Below, piece after piece: positions 40,504 to 48,417 of a stretch of DNA of 64,000 bases (positions are counted from its first letter, which is position 1; every line of letters starts with the position of its first letter). Position numbers and translations under genes: made by a program. The notes beneath the pieces were generated by a model. The model was not told the DNA's origin and did no database searches. It worked only from the letters and a program-made list of their open reading frames with translations. Origin of the DNA: Diaminobutyricibacter sp049994905 (GTDB taxonomy: Bacteria > Actinomycetota > Actinomycetes > Actinomycetales > Microbacteriaceae). The stretch spans positions 1,550,001 through 1,614,000 of the forward strand of contig NZ_CP188258.1 of the NCBI RefSeq assembly GCF_049994905.1, read 5' to 3'.

Positions 40504-41088
40504 ATGTCTGAGGAATCGTACGACATCGCCGCCGCGCCCTTCGAGGACCGGAAGCTCGACCTCACAACATTCGAGAAAGACCTCACTCTCGAGGACTGGA
40601 CGAGGATCGTCCACTTTCCCTGGTTTCCGCCGCCGATCGACGTCATCAGCCCGGTCCACACCGTCGGGAAGGGGCGCACGAACCTCACGCTGGGGTCGCC
40701 GGACATCCTCCAGACCGACGCGAACCCGCCGTACGCGAGCTTCAGCTACCGCCAGACCACAGCGGGAGGCCCGTTCGTCTCGGTGCACTTCGAACCCGCC
40801 GCCTACGGCATCACCACGCCGGCGACCTACGTCATCGCGTTCCTCCTCGAGGCGTCGAGCCCGGTCACGCTGAACGCCGGTGGCTATGCGTCAGGTGGAA
40901 CGCTCGGCGGCACCGGGCCGAAGACTCTGTCCGGCAAGAAGTCGTTGTCCGTCGTGCTCGGCAACGTTCCTGCGAACGGACAGGTCAACGCATATTTCCA
41001 GCAGGCCGCGCCCGGCGGTTCGTGGACCTGGTACTCGACGAGCATCGAGTACCCGCCGCTGGTCATCCAGATCGGGTCGACCATCTGA
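40504..41088 (+). CDS. Hypothetical beta-rich protein
   Basis: 194 aa, not recognised. No signal peptide or membrane helix. The N-terminal ~45 residues are acidic and aromatic (DLTLEDWTRIVHFPWFPPP); the rest alternates short hydrophobic strands with Gly/Ser/Thr/Asn turns (SPVTLNAGGYASGGTLGGTG), suggesting a beta-sandwich or lectin-like fold. Own leaderless promoter, so it is independent of the importer upstream and of the PerM gene downstream. Codon use is like the core genome. Confidence 0.7.
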   Translation: MSEESYDIAAAPFEDRKLDLTTFEKDLTLEDWTRIVHFPWFPPPIDVISPVHTVGKGRTNLTLGSPDILQTDANPPYASFSYRQTTAGGPFVSVHFEPAAYGITTPATYVIAFLLEASSPVTLNAGGYASGGTLGGTGPKTLSGKKSLSVVLGNVPANGQVNAYFQQAAPGGSWTWYSTSIEYPPLVIQIGSTI

Positions 41089-41113
41089 GCCCTGCCCCTC
41101 GGAACCCGCCCCG

Positions 41114-41119
41114 TAGACT
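41114..41119 (+). promoter_or_regulatory. -10 box TAGACT of the PerM-like gene (leaderless)
   Basis: TAGACT ends exactly 6 nt before the GTG at 41126. Confidence 0.6.
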
Positions 41120-41125
41120 TGCCGC

Positions 41126-42367
41126 GTGGAGACGTCCGAGGGAACAGACACGACAGCACAGGGGAGTGATCGGCCCCGCGGCGGCCTCTTCGCGGGGCGC
41201 AGGCGCGCCGTCACAACCGTGACCGCGCCGAGCCCGATCGAAGAGTCGCTGCCGCGCGGGGTGAGGGTGGCCGGCGCATGGTCCTGGCGGCTCCTGGTGA
41301 TCGGCGCCGTGATCGCCGTCGTGATCTTCCTCGTGATCCAGTTGCGGCTCATCGTCATCCCCCTGCTGATCGCTGTGCTGATCGCGGCGCTCCTCGTGCC
41401 GTTCTCTACTTTCCTGCACCGGCACCACTGGCCACGGTGGGTCGCCATCGTGACCGCGATGCTCACCCTGGTGGTCGTCGTCGGCGGCCTGTTCTACCTC
41501 GCGGTCTGGCAGGTCACTCGGGAGGCCTCGTCGCTCAGCGTCCAGTCTGTGGCGGCCTACCACCAGTTCCGCGACTGGCTCACGACCGGTCCGCTCGGCC
41601 TCACGCCCGCCCAGATCGACGCGTACCTGGCACAGCTCGGCAAAGCCATCCAGCAGGACACCCAGATCTTCATCTCCGGGGCATTGTCGATCGGCTCGAC
41701 GCTCGGCCACGTGCTCGCCGGGGTCCTGCTCACCGCGTTCAGCCTGATCTTCATCCTCATCGACGGTAAGGGCATCTGGAACTGGATCGTCCACATCTTC
41801 CCCCGCAACGCCCGTGCCGCGGTCGACGGCGCCGGACGCGCCGGCTGGGTCACGCTGACGAGCTTCGCCAAGGTCCAGATCCTCGTCGCGACCATCGACG
41901 CGATCGGCATCGGGCTCGGCGCCCTCATCCTCGGACTGCCGCTGGTCATCCCGATCACCGTGCTCGTCTTCCTCGGCTCCTTCATCCCCATCGTCGGTGC
42001 CGTGCTGACCGGCGCGCTCGCCGTCTTCATCGCCCTGATCTTCAAGGGATGGGTCTTCGCCGTGATCATGCTGGCCATCGTGCTCGGCGTGCAGCAGCTC
42101 GAAGGCCACGTACTGCAGCCGTTCATCATGGGAACGGCCGTCAAAGTGCATCCACTCGCCGTCGTGCTCGTCGTGGCCGCAGGATCGCTCCTGGCCGGCA
42201 TCCCCGGAGCCCTCTTCGCCGTGCCGCTCGCTGCGGTGCTCAACGTGATGGTCCAGTACGTCTCGAGCGGCGTCTGGCGAAGCGCTCCGCCGGGGGACCC
42301 GGCCCTCGCCCAGCCGATTCCCGCGCTGTGGGTGACCGTTCCCCGACCCAGCAGACGGGCCCGCTGA
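41126..42367 (+). CDS. AI-2E (PerM) family transporter
   Basis: 413-aa multi-pass membrane protein of the AI-2E/PerM family: paired N-terminal helices after a cytosolic head (~50-95), FSLIFILIDGKGIW after a long extracytoplasmic helix pair, the motif GLPLVIPITVLVFLGSFIPIVGAVLTG in parts, and QQLEGHVLQPFIMG near the end. Family members export small molecules or couple to Na+/H+; the AI-2 role is unproven in most. Single-gene unit. Confidence 0.9.
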   Translation: METSEGTDTTAQGSDRPRGGLFAGRRRAVTTVTAPSPIEESLPRGVRVAGAWSWRLLVIGAVIAVVIFLVIQLRLIVIPLLIAVLIAALLVPFSTFLHRHHWPRWVAIVTAMLTLVVVVGGLFYLAVWQVTREASSLSVQSVAAYHQFRDWLTTGPLGLTPAQIDAYLAQLGKAIQQDTQIFISGALSIGSTLGHVLAGVLLTAFSLIFILIDGKGIWNWIVHIFPRNARAAVDGAGRAGWVTLTSFAKVQILVATIDAIGIGLGALILGLPLVIPITVLVFLGSFIPIVGAVLTGALAVFIALIFKGWVFAVIMLAIVLGVQQLEGHVLQPFIMGTAVKVHPLAVVLVVAAGSLLAGIPGALFAVPLAAVLNVMVQYVSSGVWRSAPPGDPALAQPIPALWVTVPRPSRRAR

Positions 42368-42405
42368 GGCTCCAGGCCATGCCCCACAGGGAATATGAAC
42401 GCCAA

Positions 42406-42411
42406 TAGACT
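42406..42411 (+). promoter_or_regulatory. -10 box TAGACT of ilvA (leaderless)
   Basis: TAGACT ends exactly 6 nt before the GTG at 42418. Confidence 0.6.
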
Positions 42412-42417
42412 GAGCCG

Positions 42418-43677
42418 GTGGCTACCCTGACCGGAACGACGCGCACACCCTTCGCAGGCCCGACACTCGATGAGATCGAGGCTGCGCGTGACGTGGTCTC
42501 CCGGGTCGCCGACCATACACCGATGGAGACGTCGCGGTACCTCGCGGAGGTGCTCGGTTCCCCCGTGCACCTCAAATGCGAGAACCTGCAGCGCACCGGT
42601 TCCTACAAGATCCGCGGAGCCTACAACCGGCTCGCTCAGCTCACGCCCGAGGAACGCGCCAGGGGAGTCGTGGCGGCATCGGCCGGCAACCACGCGCAAG
42701 GGGTGGCCTTCGCGGCGCGCGACCTCGGCATCGCTGCGACCATCTTCATGCCGCGCGGCGTCGCCATTCCCAAACTGGCGGCTACGCGCGCCTACGGGGC
42801 GGATGTCGTCCTCCGCGGCGACACGGTCGAGGAGCCGCTGCGCGCTGCCGCAGAATTCGCCGCCGAGACCGGGGCAGTCCTCATTCCGCCGTTCGACCAC
42901 AAAGACATCGTGACCGGCCAGGCCACGCTGGGTCTCGAAATCCTCGACGAGGTGCCCGACGCGGCGACGATCGTCGTCCCCATCGGGGGTGGCGGGCTCA
43001 TCTCCGGTGTCGCGTGCGCAGTGAAGCTCCGTGCGGCACAGCAAGGCCGGGAGATCCGGGTCATCGGGGTGCAGGCGGCCAACGCCGCGGCCTACCCGCC
43101 GTCACTGGCCGCCGGTGAGCCCACCGAGATCACCTCGGTCGCGACGATTGCAGACGGCATCGCGGTCAGCAAGCCGGGCCTGCTCAACTTCGCCATCATC
43201 CGCGAGACCGTCGACGAGATCGTCACCGTCAGCGAAGACGACATCGCACGGGCGATGCTCGTGCTGCTCGAGCGCGCCAAGATGGTCGTCGAGCCGGCGG
43301 GCGCCGTGTCGGTCGCCGCCATCCTCGCGGGAAAGGTCGCCCCGACCGGTCCGACCGTGGCGATCCTCAGCGGCGGGAACATCGACCCCCTGCTCATGCA
43401 GCGCGTCATCGGTCACGGGCTCGCCGCATCCGATCGCTACCTGAAGCTCACGATCATGCTTCCGGATCGTCCCGGGCAGCTCGCTCGCATTGCCGAACTG
43501 CTCGCCGAGGCGAACGCGAACGTCGTGGAAGTGCTCCACACCCGCCACGGGCACGACCTGCAGCTCAGCCAGGTCGAACTCGACGTGAGCGTCGAGACCC
43601 GGGGAACGGAACACCGCCAGCTGGTGATCGAGGCACTGCGTGCCGCAGGGTACGACCCTGTCGTCGACTACGAATAA
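42418..43677 (+). CDS. ilvA: Threonine ammonia-lyase
   Basis: PLP enzyme converting threonine to 2-oxobutanoate for isoleucine synthesis or threonine breakdown. 419 aa: PLP-Lys64 in TGSYKIRGAYN, SAGNHAQGVAF, the phosphate-cradle GGGGLISG, and one C-terminal ACT-like domain (LKLTIMLPDRPGQLARIAELLAEANANV in parts, ~340-419). A single ACT domain fits the short actinobacterial form. GTG start, leaderless. Confidence 0.93.
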   Translation: MATLTGTTRTPFAGPTLDEIEAARDVVSRVADHTPMETSRYLAEVLGSPVHLKCENLQRTGSYKIRGAYNRLAQLTPEERARGVVAASAGNHAQGVAFAARDLGIAATIFMPRGVAIPKLAATRAYGADVVLRGDTVEEPLRAAAEFAAETGAVLIPPFDHKDIVTGQATLGLEILDEVPDAATIVVPIGGGGLISGVACAVKLRAAQQGREIRVIGVQAANAAAYPPSLAAGEPTEITSVATIADGIAVSKPGLLNFAIIRETVDEIVTVSEDDIARAMLVLLERAKMVVEPAGAVSVAAILAGKVAPTGPTVAILSGGNIDPLLMQRVIGHGLAASDRYLKLTIMLPDRPGQLARIAELLAEANANVVEVLHTRHGHDLQLSQVELDVSVETRGTEHRQLVIEALRAAGYDPVVDYE

Positions 43678-43679
43678 GC

Positions 43680-43742
43680 GCGCTGGAGCTTGGAGCGTCG
43701 CATCGCGACGCCGCGACGCCAGCGCCGAGCGAGCTACGCTCG
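43680..43742. terminator. Bidirectional hairpin cluster between ilvA and greA
   Basis: GCGCTGG (43680-43686) pairs with CCAGCGC (43719-43725) and encloses GCGTCGC/GCGACGC (43695-43701 with 43705-43711). A second hairpin CGAGCG/CGCTCG (43726-43731 with 43737-43742) follows. The position between convergent genes fits termination from both sides. Confidence 0.7.
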
Positions 43743-43748
43743 TGAGGT

Positions 43749-44240
43749 CTACTGGCCCGCGTACGTCTCGACCTTGGTGACGGTCACGTCGATCTGCTTG
43801 CCGTTCGGGGCGGTGTAGCTCGTCGAGTCGCCGACATTGAGGCCGATGATCGCTGCCCCGAGAGGGCTCTGCTCGCTGTAGACGGACAGGTCGCTGCCCG
43901 CAGCCATCTCGCGGTTGCCGATGAGGAACACGCTCTCGTCGCCGGCGATGTTCGCAGTGATGACGGTGCCCGGCTCCACGACGCCGTGGCTTTCAGGAAT
44001 GGCGCCGACGGTCGTGTGACGCAGCAGCTGGGTGAGCTGCACGATGCGGGCCTCGATCTTGCCCTGCTCGTCTTTGGCGGCGTGGTAACCGCCGTTCTCT
44101 TTGAGGTCCCCCTCTTCGCGCGCGGCCTCGATACGCTTGGCGATCTCGTTTCGGCCGTTGACGCTCAGCTCCTCCAGCTCGGCCGCGAGGCGGTCGTAAG
44201 CTTCCTGGGTCAAGAAGGTGACCTGAGTCTCCTGAGACAT
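43749..44240 (-). CDS. greA: Transcription elongation factor GreA
   Basis: Rescues backtracked RNA polymerase by stimulating transcript cleavage. 163 aa: N-terminal coiled coil with the acidic tip AAREEGDLKENGGYHAAKDEQ, and the C-terminal FKBP-like domain ending in SYTAPNGKQIDVTVTKVETY. The frame is open to 44312, but ATG 44240 has Shine-Dalgarno AAGGAG 7 nt upstream and is the family start. Upstream on the same strand lies the DUF4307 gene. Confidence 0.97.
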   Translation of the reverse strand: MSQETQVTFLTQEAYDRLAAELEELSVNGRNEIAKRIEAAREEGDLKENGGYHAAKDEQGKIEARIVQLTQLLRHTTVGAIPESHGVVEPGTVITANIAGDESVFLIGNREMAAGSDLSVYSEQSPLGAAIIGLNVGDSTSYTAPNGKQIDVTVTKVETYAGQ

Positions 44241-44355
44241 GCTGAACTCCTTTTGCGCCGTCCGGGTGTTACCCCGTACGTAGTGGATGGTCGGGTTGAA
44301 CTCTTCCGACATAAAGTCGACGCCCCGACGTATCCGTCAGGGCGTTCAGAAGAGC

Positions 44356-44751
44356 TTAAGTCAGCCAGCAGCTCGAAATCAAACCCGTGTTGCTCAACTG
44401 TGTCGTCCTGATGCTTTCAGTATGACTCGTCACGCGCTGCGAGGAGCCCGGGTAGGTCACGATTTTCCAGCCGACGATGGCGAACGACTCGTCGAGGGCC
44501 TGCACCGCGCAGGTGACCGGCGTTCCAGGTGGTGTGTTGATCGAGAACGTCACGCTCACGGTGTGGTCGTCGACGATGGTGTGGGCGGTGTCGGTCGCCT
44601 CGAGGTTGCCCGACGAGCCGTCGAGCCCGGCCCACAGTACCCACGCGGTGAAGACGGCGACGAATGCGACCGCGATTCCGACAATCCACCATCGGTCGCG
44701 ACGAGCCCGGTTGCGCGTTCGGCCGTAGCGTTCGGCAAGCTGCTCAGTCAC
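44356..44751 (-). CDS. DUF4307 family membrane protein
   Basis: 131 aa: ERYGRTRNRARRDRWW head, one membrane helix (~23-43), and an extracytoplasmic beta domain with VTFSINTPPGTPVTCAVQALDE and a final SSCWLT. Function unknown; the location next to greA and opposite a single-helix protein is conserved in actinobacteria. GTG start. Confidence 0.88.
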   Translation of the reverse strand: MTEQLAERYGRTRNRARRDRWWIVGIAVAFVAVFTAWVLWAGLDGSSGNLEATDTAHTIVDDHTVSVTFSINTPPGTPVTCAVQALDESFAIVGWKIVTYPGSSQRVTSHTESIRTTQLSNTGLISSCWLT

Positions 44752-44889
44752 AGCGATGCTTGTCCCAGCACTGATACTCCCGTGAAAATGGTGCGCCGTT
44801 CCGAACGGTTAGGCTTGATCTCAAGACTAGGAGAGATTCCTGAGAACCACGGCCGCTCCCCGGAGGGCCCGCGAGAATTGAAGACGGAA

Positions 44890-44934
44890 ATGCCTGAGAA
44901 CGAGCCGTTCGCCGCAATCGAGAACAACGCGTGA
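44890..44934 (+). CDS. Possible 14-aa leader peptide overlapping the next gene
   Basis: ATG 44890 opens a short frame MPENEPFAAIENNA whose TGA overlaps the GTG at 44931 (GTGA). Could couple translation to the following gene, which lacks a good Shine-Dalgarno. Weakly supported. Confidence 0.25.
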   Translation: MPENEPFAAIENNA

Positions 44935-45260
44935 GCGCCGCGTTGCTGCATACGATCGCTGAGTTGTCCATCCGGGCCGCGGCGACACCGACACCGTCGC
45001 CCGCGCCCCAGTTCAACCCCGACACGGTGACCCCCGGCCTGGTCGGGTTCGGCATCACGTTCCTCATCGCGGTGGCCGTCGTGCTGCTCATCATCGACAT
45101 GGTGCGGCGAATCCGACGCGTTCGCTACCGCGACGAGATCCGTCAGCTCCTCGACGAGGAGCAGCTCCGTCGACTCGACCGGGAGGTCGACCCGAAGCCG
45201 GGCTCGTCTGACTCCTCAGACCCCGACGGTCCGCCGTCGAGCACAGGCAAAAGCACCTGA
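44931..45260 (+). CDS. Single-helix membrane protein
   Basis: 109 aa, unknown function. A Pro/Thr-rich exported N-terminus (TPTPSPAPQFNPD), one membrane helix (~37-59, GFGITFLIAVAVVLLIIDMV), then a basic RRIRRVRYRDEIRQLLDEEQ helix and a Ser/Asp/Pro tail. The gene is the usual neighbour of DUF4307. GTG start overlapping a possible leader peptide. Confidence 0.75.
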   Translation: MSAALLHTIAELSIRAAATPTPSPAPQFNPDTVTPGLVGFGITFLIAVAVVLLIIDMVRRIRRVRYRDEIRQLLDEEQLRRLDREVDPKPGSSDSSDPDGPPSSTGKST

Positions 45261-45313
45261 ATCTCGCCGGATGAGGTGATTATTCCTGTGCTCGACGACA
45301 GGTCAGGAGCAGG

Positions 45314-46123
45314 TCAGGAGCCGACGTTGTAGACGGGGTTCATCGCGATCAGGAGCACGGCCGTCCAGTGGCACATGAACGCCAGCACGGTCAGCGTGTG
45401 GAAGATCTCGTGGAAGCCGAAGACTCCGGGCCACGGGTTCGGCTTCTTCATGCCGTAGATGATGGCGCCGACCGTGTAGAACAGGCCGCCGACCACCACG
45501 AGCACCATCATCGCCACGTTGGCGTCCAGCAGGTCGACGATGTACATCATCGCCGCCCAGCCGAGCAGCAGGTAGAGCGGCACGTACAGCCAGCGCGGCG
45601 CGGTGATCCAGAAGACCCGGAAGGCGATTCCGAGCAGCGCGCCCGCCCACACGAGCGAGAGCAGCAGCACTCCCTTCGACGGCGGGAGTGCGAGGACGGC
45701 GAGCGGCGTGTACGTTCCCGCGATCAGAAGGAAGATGTTCGCGTGGTCGATGCGCTTCAGGATGACCTTGGTGCGTGGCCTCCAGTTGAAGCGGTGATAC
45801 AGGGCCGAGTTGCCGAAGAGGAGCATCGAGGTCAGCACGAAGACGGCCGACGCCCATTTCGCCGGGGCGCCCTGAGCAAGGCTGATGAGAACGATTCCGG
45901 CCACGACGGCGACCGGGAAGGTGCCCGCATGGATCCAGCCGCGCCAGGTCGGCTTGATGTCGTCGACGTTCGCCGCCGACGCGTCCAGGAGCGGGATGTT
46001 CGGAAGGTCGGGTCCGCGCTCCTCGTCTTCTTTGACGGCAGCATCCGCCGGGCCCAGAGCGGACGCGGGCTCGTCAAGGAGCTCAGCGACATCCTCGGCT
46101 TCGTGGGTCTTGCGGGGGGTCAT
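45314..46123 (-). CDS. Hemolysin III / TrhA family membrane protein
   Basis: 269 aa with seven helices and the PAQR/hemolysin III zinc signature: NSALYHRFNW (~115), RIDHANIFLLIAGTYTP (~135), and FGFHEIFHTLTVLAFMCHWTAV (~240). Members affect membrane energetics and lipid homeostasis. An acidic ~55-residue head is extra. The frame is open far upstream, but ATG 46123 is preceded by TATTCT (minus strand, 46130-46135) 6 nt away, indicating a leaderless start. Confidence 0.92.
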   Translation of the reverse strand: MTPRKTHEAEDVAELLDEPASALGPADAAVKEDEERGPDLPNIPLLDASAANVDDIKPTWRGWIHAGTFPVAVVAGIVLISLAQGAPAKWASAVFVLTSMLLFGNSALYHRFNWRPRTKVILKRIDHANIFLLIAGTYTPLAVLALPPSKGVLLLSLVWAGALLGIAFRVFWITAPRWLYVPLYLLLGWAAMMYIVDLLDANVAMMVLVVVGGLFYTVGAIIYGMKKPNPWPGVFGFHEIFHTLTVLAFMCHWTAVLLIAMNPVYNVGS

Positions 46124-46186
46124 GGTGCAAGAATACTGGGCGAGCGTACCGCCGACCCTGTGAGTTGGCGCAGCGCTCGCTCGCGG

Positions 46187-46192
46187 TAACGT
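46187..46192 (+). promoter_or_regulatory. -10 box TAACGT of uppS (leaderless)
   Basis: TAACGT ends exactly 6 nt before the GTG at 46199. Confidence 0.55.
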
Positions 46193-46198
46193 ACAGGT

Positions 46199-46984
46199 GT
46201 GACAAAGCAGCGGACACCACTCGGGCGAGGACTGCTGTACGGCCTCTACCAGAACCGTCTGCGCCGGGGGCTCACGAAAGACGTCGTGCCGGGCCATGTC
46301 GCGATGATCATCGACGGCAACCGGCGTTGGGCGCGCCAGGCAGGGCACGAGACCGTCGCACACGGACACCGTGCCGGGGCTGCGAAGATGCGCGAATTCC
46401 TCGAATGGTGCGACGACCTCGGCGTCTCCGTCGTCACCCTGTACCTCCTGTCGTCGGACAACCTCACCAACCGCGACGACGAGGAGCTCTCCGACCTGAT
46501 CGAGATCATCGGCCAGCTCGCCGAAGATCTCTCCCACTACCGCGACTGGCGGGTGCAGCATGTCGGCACGACGGCCGGGCTGCCCGCGCCGCTGGTGGCG
46601 ACACTCGTCGAGGCCGAGAAAGGCACGGCCGGCAATAAGGGCCTTCACATCAATCTCGCCGTCGGCTACGGCGGCCGCAAAGAGATCACGGATGCGATGC
46701 GCAGCATCGTCGCGGCTCACCATGCCGACGGCGGCAGTCTCGAAACCCTCGCCGACCTGCTCACCCCTGATCTCATCGGCGAGCACCTCTACACGGGCGG
46801 CCAGCCCGACCCCGACCTGGTCATCCGCACGTCGGGCGAGCAGCGGCTCAGCGACTTCATGCTCTGGCAGAGCGCCCACAGCGAGTTCTATTTCGTGGAG
46901 GCCCTCGGCCCCGACCTCCGCGAGGTCGACTTCCTCCGTGCGGTGCGCGACTACTCGCGCCGTCAGCGGCGTTATGGCGGCTGA
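46199..46984 (+). CDS. uppS: Isoprenyl transferase (undecaprenyl diphosphate synthase family)
   Basis: Cis-prenyltransferase building the lipid carrier for cell-wall synthesis. 261 aa: catalytic Asp39 in MIIDGNRRWAR, GHRAGAAKMREFL, TLYLLSSDN, the NLAVGYGGRKEI block and the C-terminal RTSGEQRLSDFMLWQSAHSEFYFVE in parts. Actinobacteria often carry two such enzymes of different chain length, so the product length is not certain. GTG start, leaderless. Confidence 0.95.
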   Translation: MTKQRTPLGRGLLYGLYQNRLRRGLTKDVVPGHVAMIIDGNRRWARQAGHETVAHGHRAGAAKMREFLEWCDDLGVSVVTLYLLSSDNLTNRDDEELSDLIEIIGQLAEDLSHYRDWRVQHVGTTAGLPAPLVATLVEAEKGTAGNKGLHINLAVGYGGRKEITDAMRSIVAAHHADGGSLETLADLLTPDLIGEHLYTGGQPDPDLVIRTSGEQRLSDFMLWQSAHSEFYFVEALGPDLREVDFLRAVRDYSRRQRRYGG

Positions 46985-47043
46985 CCGGCCGTAATGAGCA
47001 TCCCTCGCGCGCCCGTACTGCCAGAATGAGCGCGGAGGAAACG

Positions 47044-48159
47044 ATGACCACTGTGGAAGAGTTCGCCGCGGGGTTCCGCGAGGAGCCCGGCTACCTGGAC
47101 TACGGGCGCGTCGGCCCGTTGTCTGCATCCGTGCTCGCCGAAGCGGCCGGGCAGAACGAAATCCTCGCCAAGGCGCGGTTCGGGAGCGTCGAAGGGATGC
47201 GTCGCGAAGACCAGCGGGTGCGCGATGCGCTCTCGGCCCTCACCGGATTCGCATCGGACCAGGTCGTGTTCCAGCCGAACACGAGCACGGGGCTCATGCA
47301 CGCGCTGTTCGGGATGACCGGCACGGTCCTCCTCTCGGCCGGCGAGTTCCCGAGCCTCACCTTCGCCGCCGTGCGCGCAGCACAGGCGCTCCACGTCGTC
47401 ACCCCCGCCTGGCTGGAGACCGACCACGGGCGCGTCACTCCGGGGCAGATCAAAGAGCAGATCACCCAGAACACGGCGGCTGTCGCGGTCAGCCTCGTCG
47501 ACTCGCGTACCGGATACCTGACAGACATCGACGGGATCCGGCAGGTCATCGGCGACCGGCTGCTGATCGTGGATGCGATCCAGGGCTTCGGTGTCGTCGA
47601 TGCGCCGTACGAGGTGGCAGACGTGGTCGTCGGAGGCGGACAGAAGTGGGTGCGCGCAGGCTGGGGAACCGGATTCCTCGCCCTCAGCGAGCGCGCCCTC
47701 GACCACCTCACCCCCGTGTTCAGCGGCTTCACCGGCGTAGATGGGGGCGAGTCGTGGGACGAGGTCGTCGAGCCGAGCCACACGGCGAAAGCATTCAGCA
47801 TGAGCAATCCCGACCTGATCGCGCAGGCCCGGTTCTCAGCCGGGCTCGAGGAGATCGCCGACGTGGGCGTGCCGGCGATCAACGCTGCGATCTCCGATCG
47901 CGTCGAGAGCGTTCTCGACCTGGCCGACGACTTCGCGATTCCGATCGGATCGTCGAGAAGCGCCGACGAGCGAGCGGGGATCGTGGTGCTGGAACCGCAG
48001 CCGGAGCAGTTGACGGTGCTGGCGGCATCCCTGTTCAATCACGGCATCACGGCGACGGGACGCGGGCAGAGCATCCGCCTCAGCATCCACGCGGGCACGG
48101 GCGAGGAGACGCTCGACATGCTGCGCGCCGCCTTCACCTCGTACGCGAGCGCCTATTAA
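47044..48159 (+). CDS. Class V aminotransferase-like PLP enzyme
   Basis: 371 aa, fold type I. Seen: YLDYGRVGPLS, QPNTSTGLMHALFG, SLVDSRTGYLTDIDGI, the conserved VDAIQGFGV, and PLP-Lys in GGGQKWVRAGWGTGF. Related to selenocysteine-lyase/isopenicillin-epimerase-like proteins; substrate unknown. I start at ATG 47044 because GCGGAGGAAACG precedes it; ATG 47026 is in frame 18 nt earlier. Confidence 0.88.
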   Translation: MTTVEEFAAGFREEPGYLDYGRVGPLSASVLAEAAGQNEILAKARFGSVEGMRREDQRVRDALSALTGFASDQVVFQPNTSTGLMHALFGMTGTVLLSAGEFPSLTFAAVRAAQALHVVTPAWLETDHGRVTPGQIKEQITQNTAAVAVSLVDSRTGYLTDIDGIRQVIGDRLLIVDAIQGFGVVDAPYEVADVVVGGGQKWVRAGWGTGFLALSERALDHLTPVFSGFTGVDGGESWDEVVEPSHTAKAFSMSNPDLIAQARFSAGLEEIADVGVPAINAAISDRVESVLDLADDFAIPIGSSRSADERAGIVVLEPQPEQLTVLAASLFNHGITATGRGQSIRLSIHAGTGEETLDMLRAAFTSYASAY

Positions 48160-48417
48160 CGGCGCGGGCGGCCATGGTCCGGCCGGCCCCCGCACAGTCC
48201 GGCCGGGCACGCAACGCCCTCAACTGGGGTCAGGATTCATCTGCTTGTAACCTGAACATTTGGCGTGTCTCACTCACCGTTTCCCGGAGCGGACGTACCT
48301 TCTCACTATCGGGCACGGCGCCCGGTCGAGACGGCCACGTAAGTTCGTTTCGCAACACACCGGCCGACTCGCCAACTGAATCCGATCGCACTCGCGGCGG
48401 TCGGGGTGGGAGTGGTT
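48160..48417. other. 258-bp gap before the PhoH-like gene
   Basis: No coding frame is supported. Two GTCCGGCCGG copies occur near 48178-48210 and a small CGGGC/GCCCG hairpin near 48315. Probably the promoter and leader of the PIN-PhoH gene; nothing further can be assigned. Confidence 0.4.

Noticed and set aside
46124..47128. N-terminal extension of the hemolysin III protein (604-aa frame)
   Set aside because: The extension is an antisense shadow of uppS and the aminotransferase; ATG 46123 has a -10 box 6 nt upstream.
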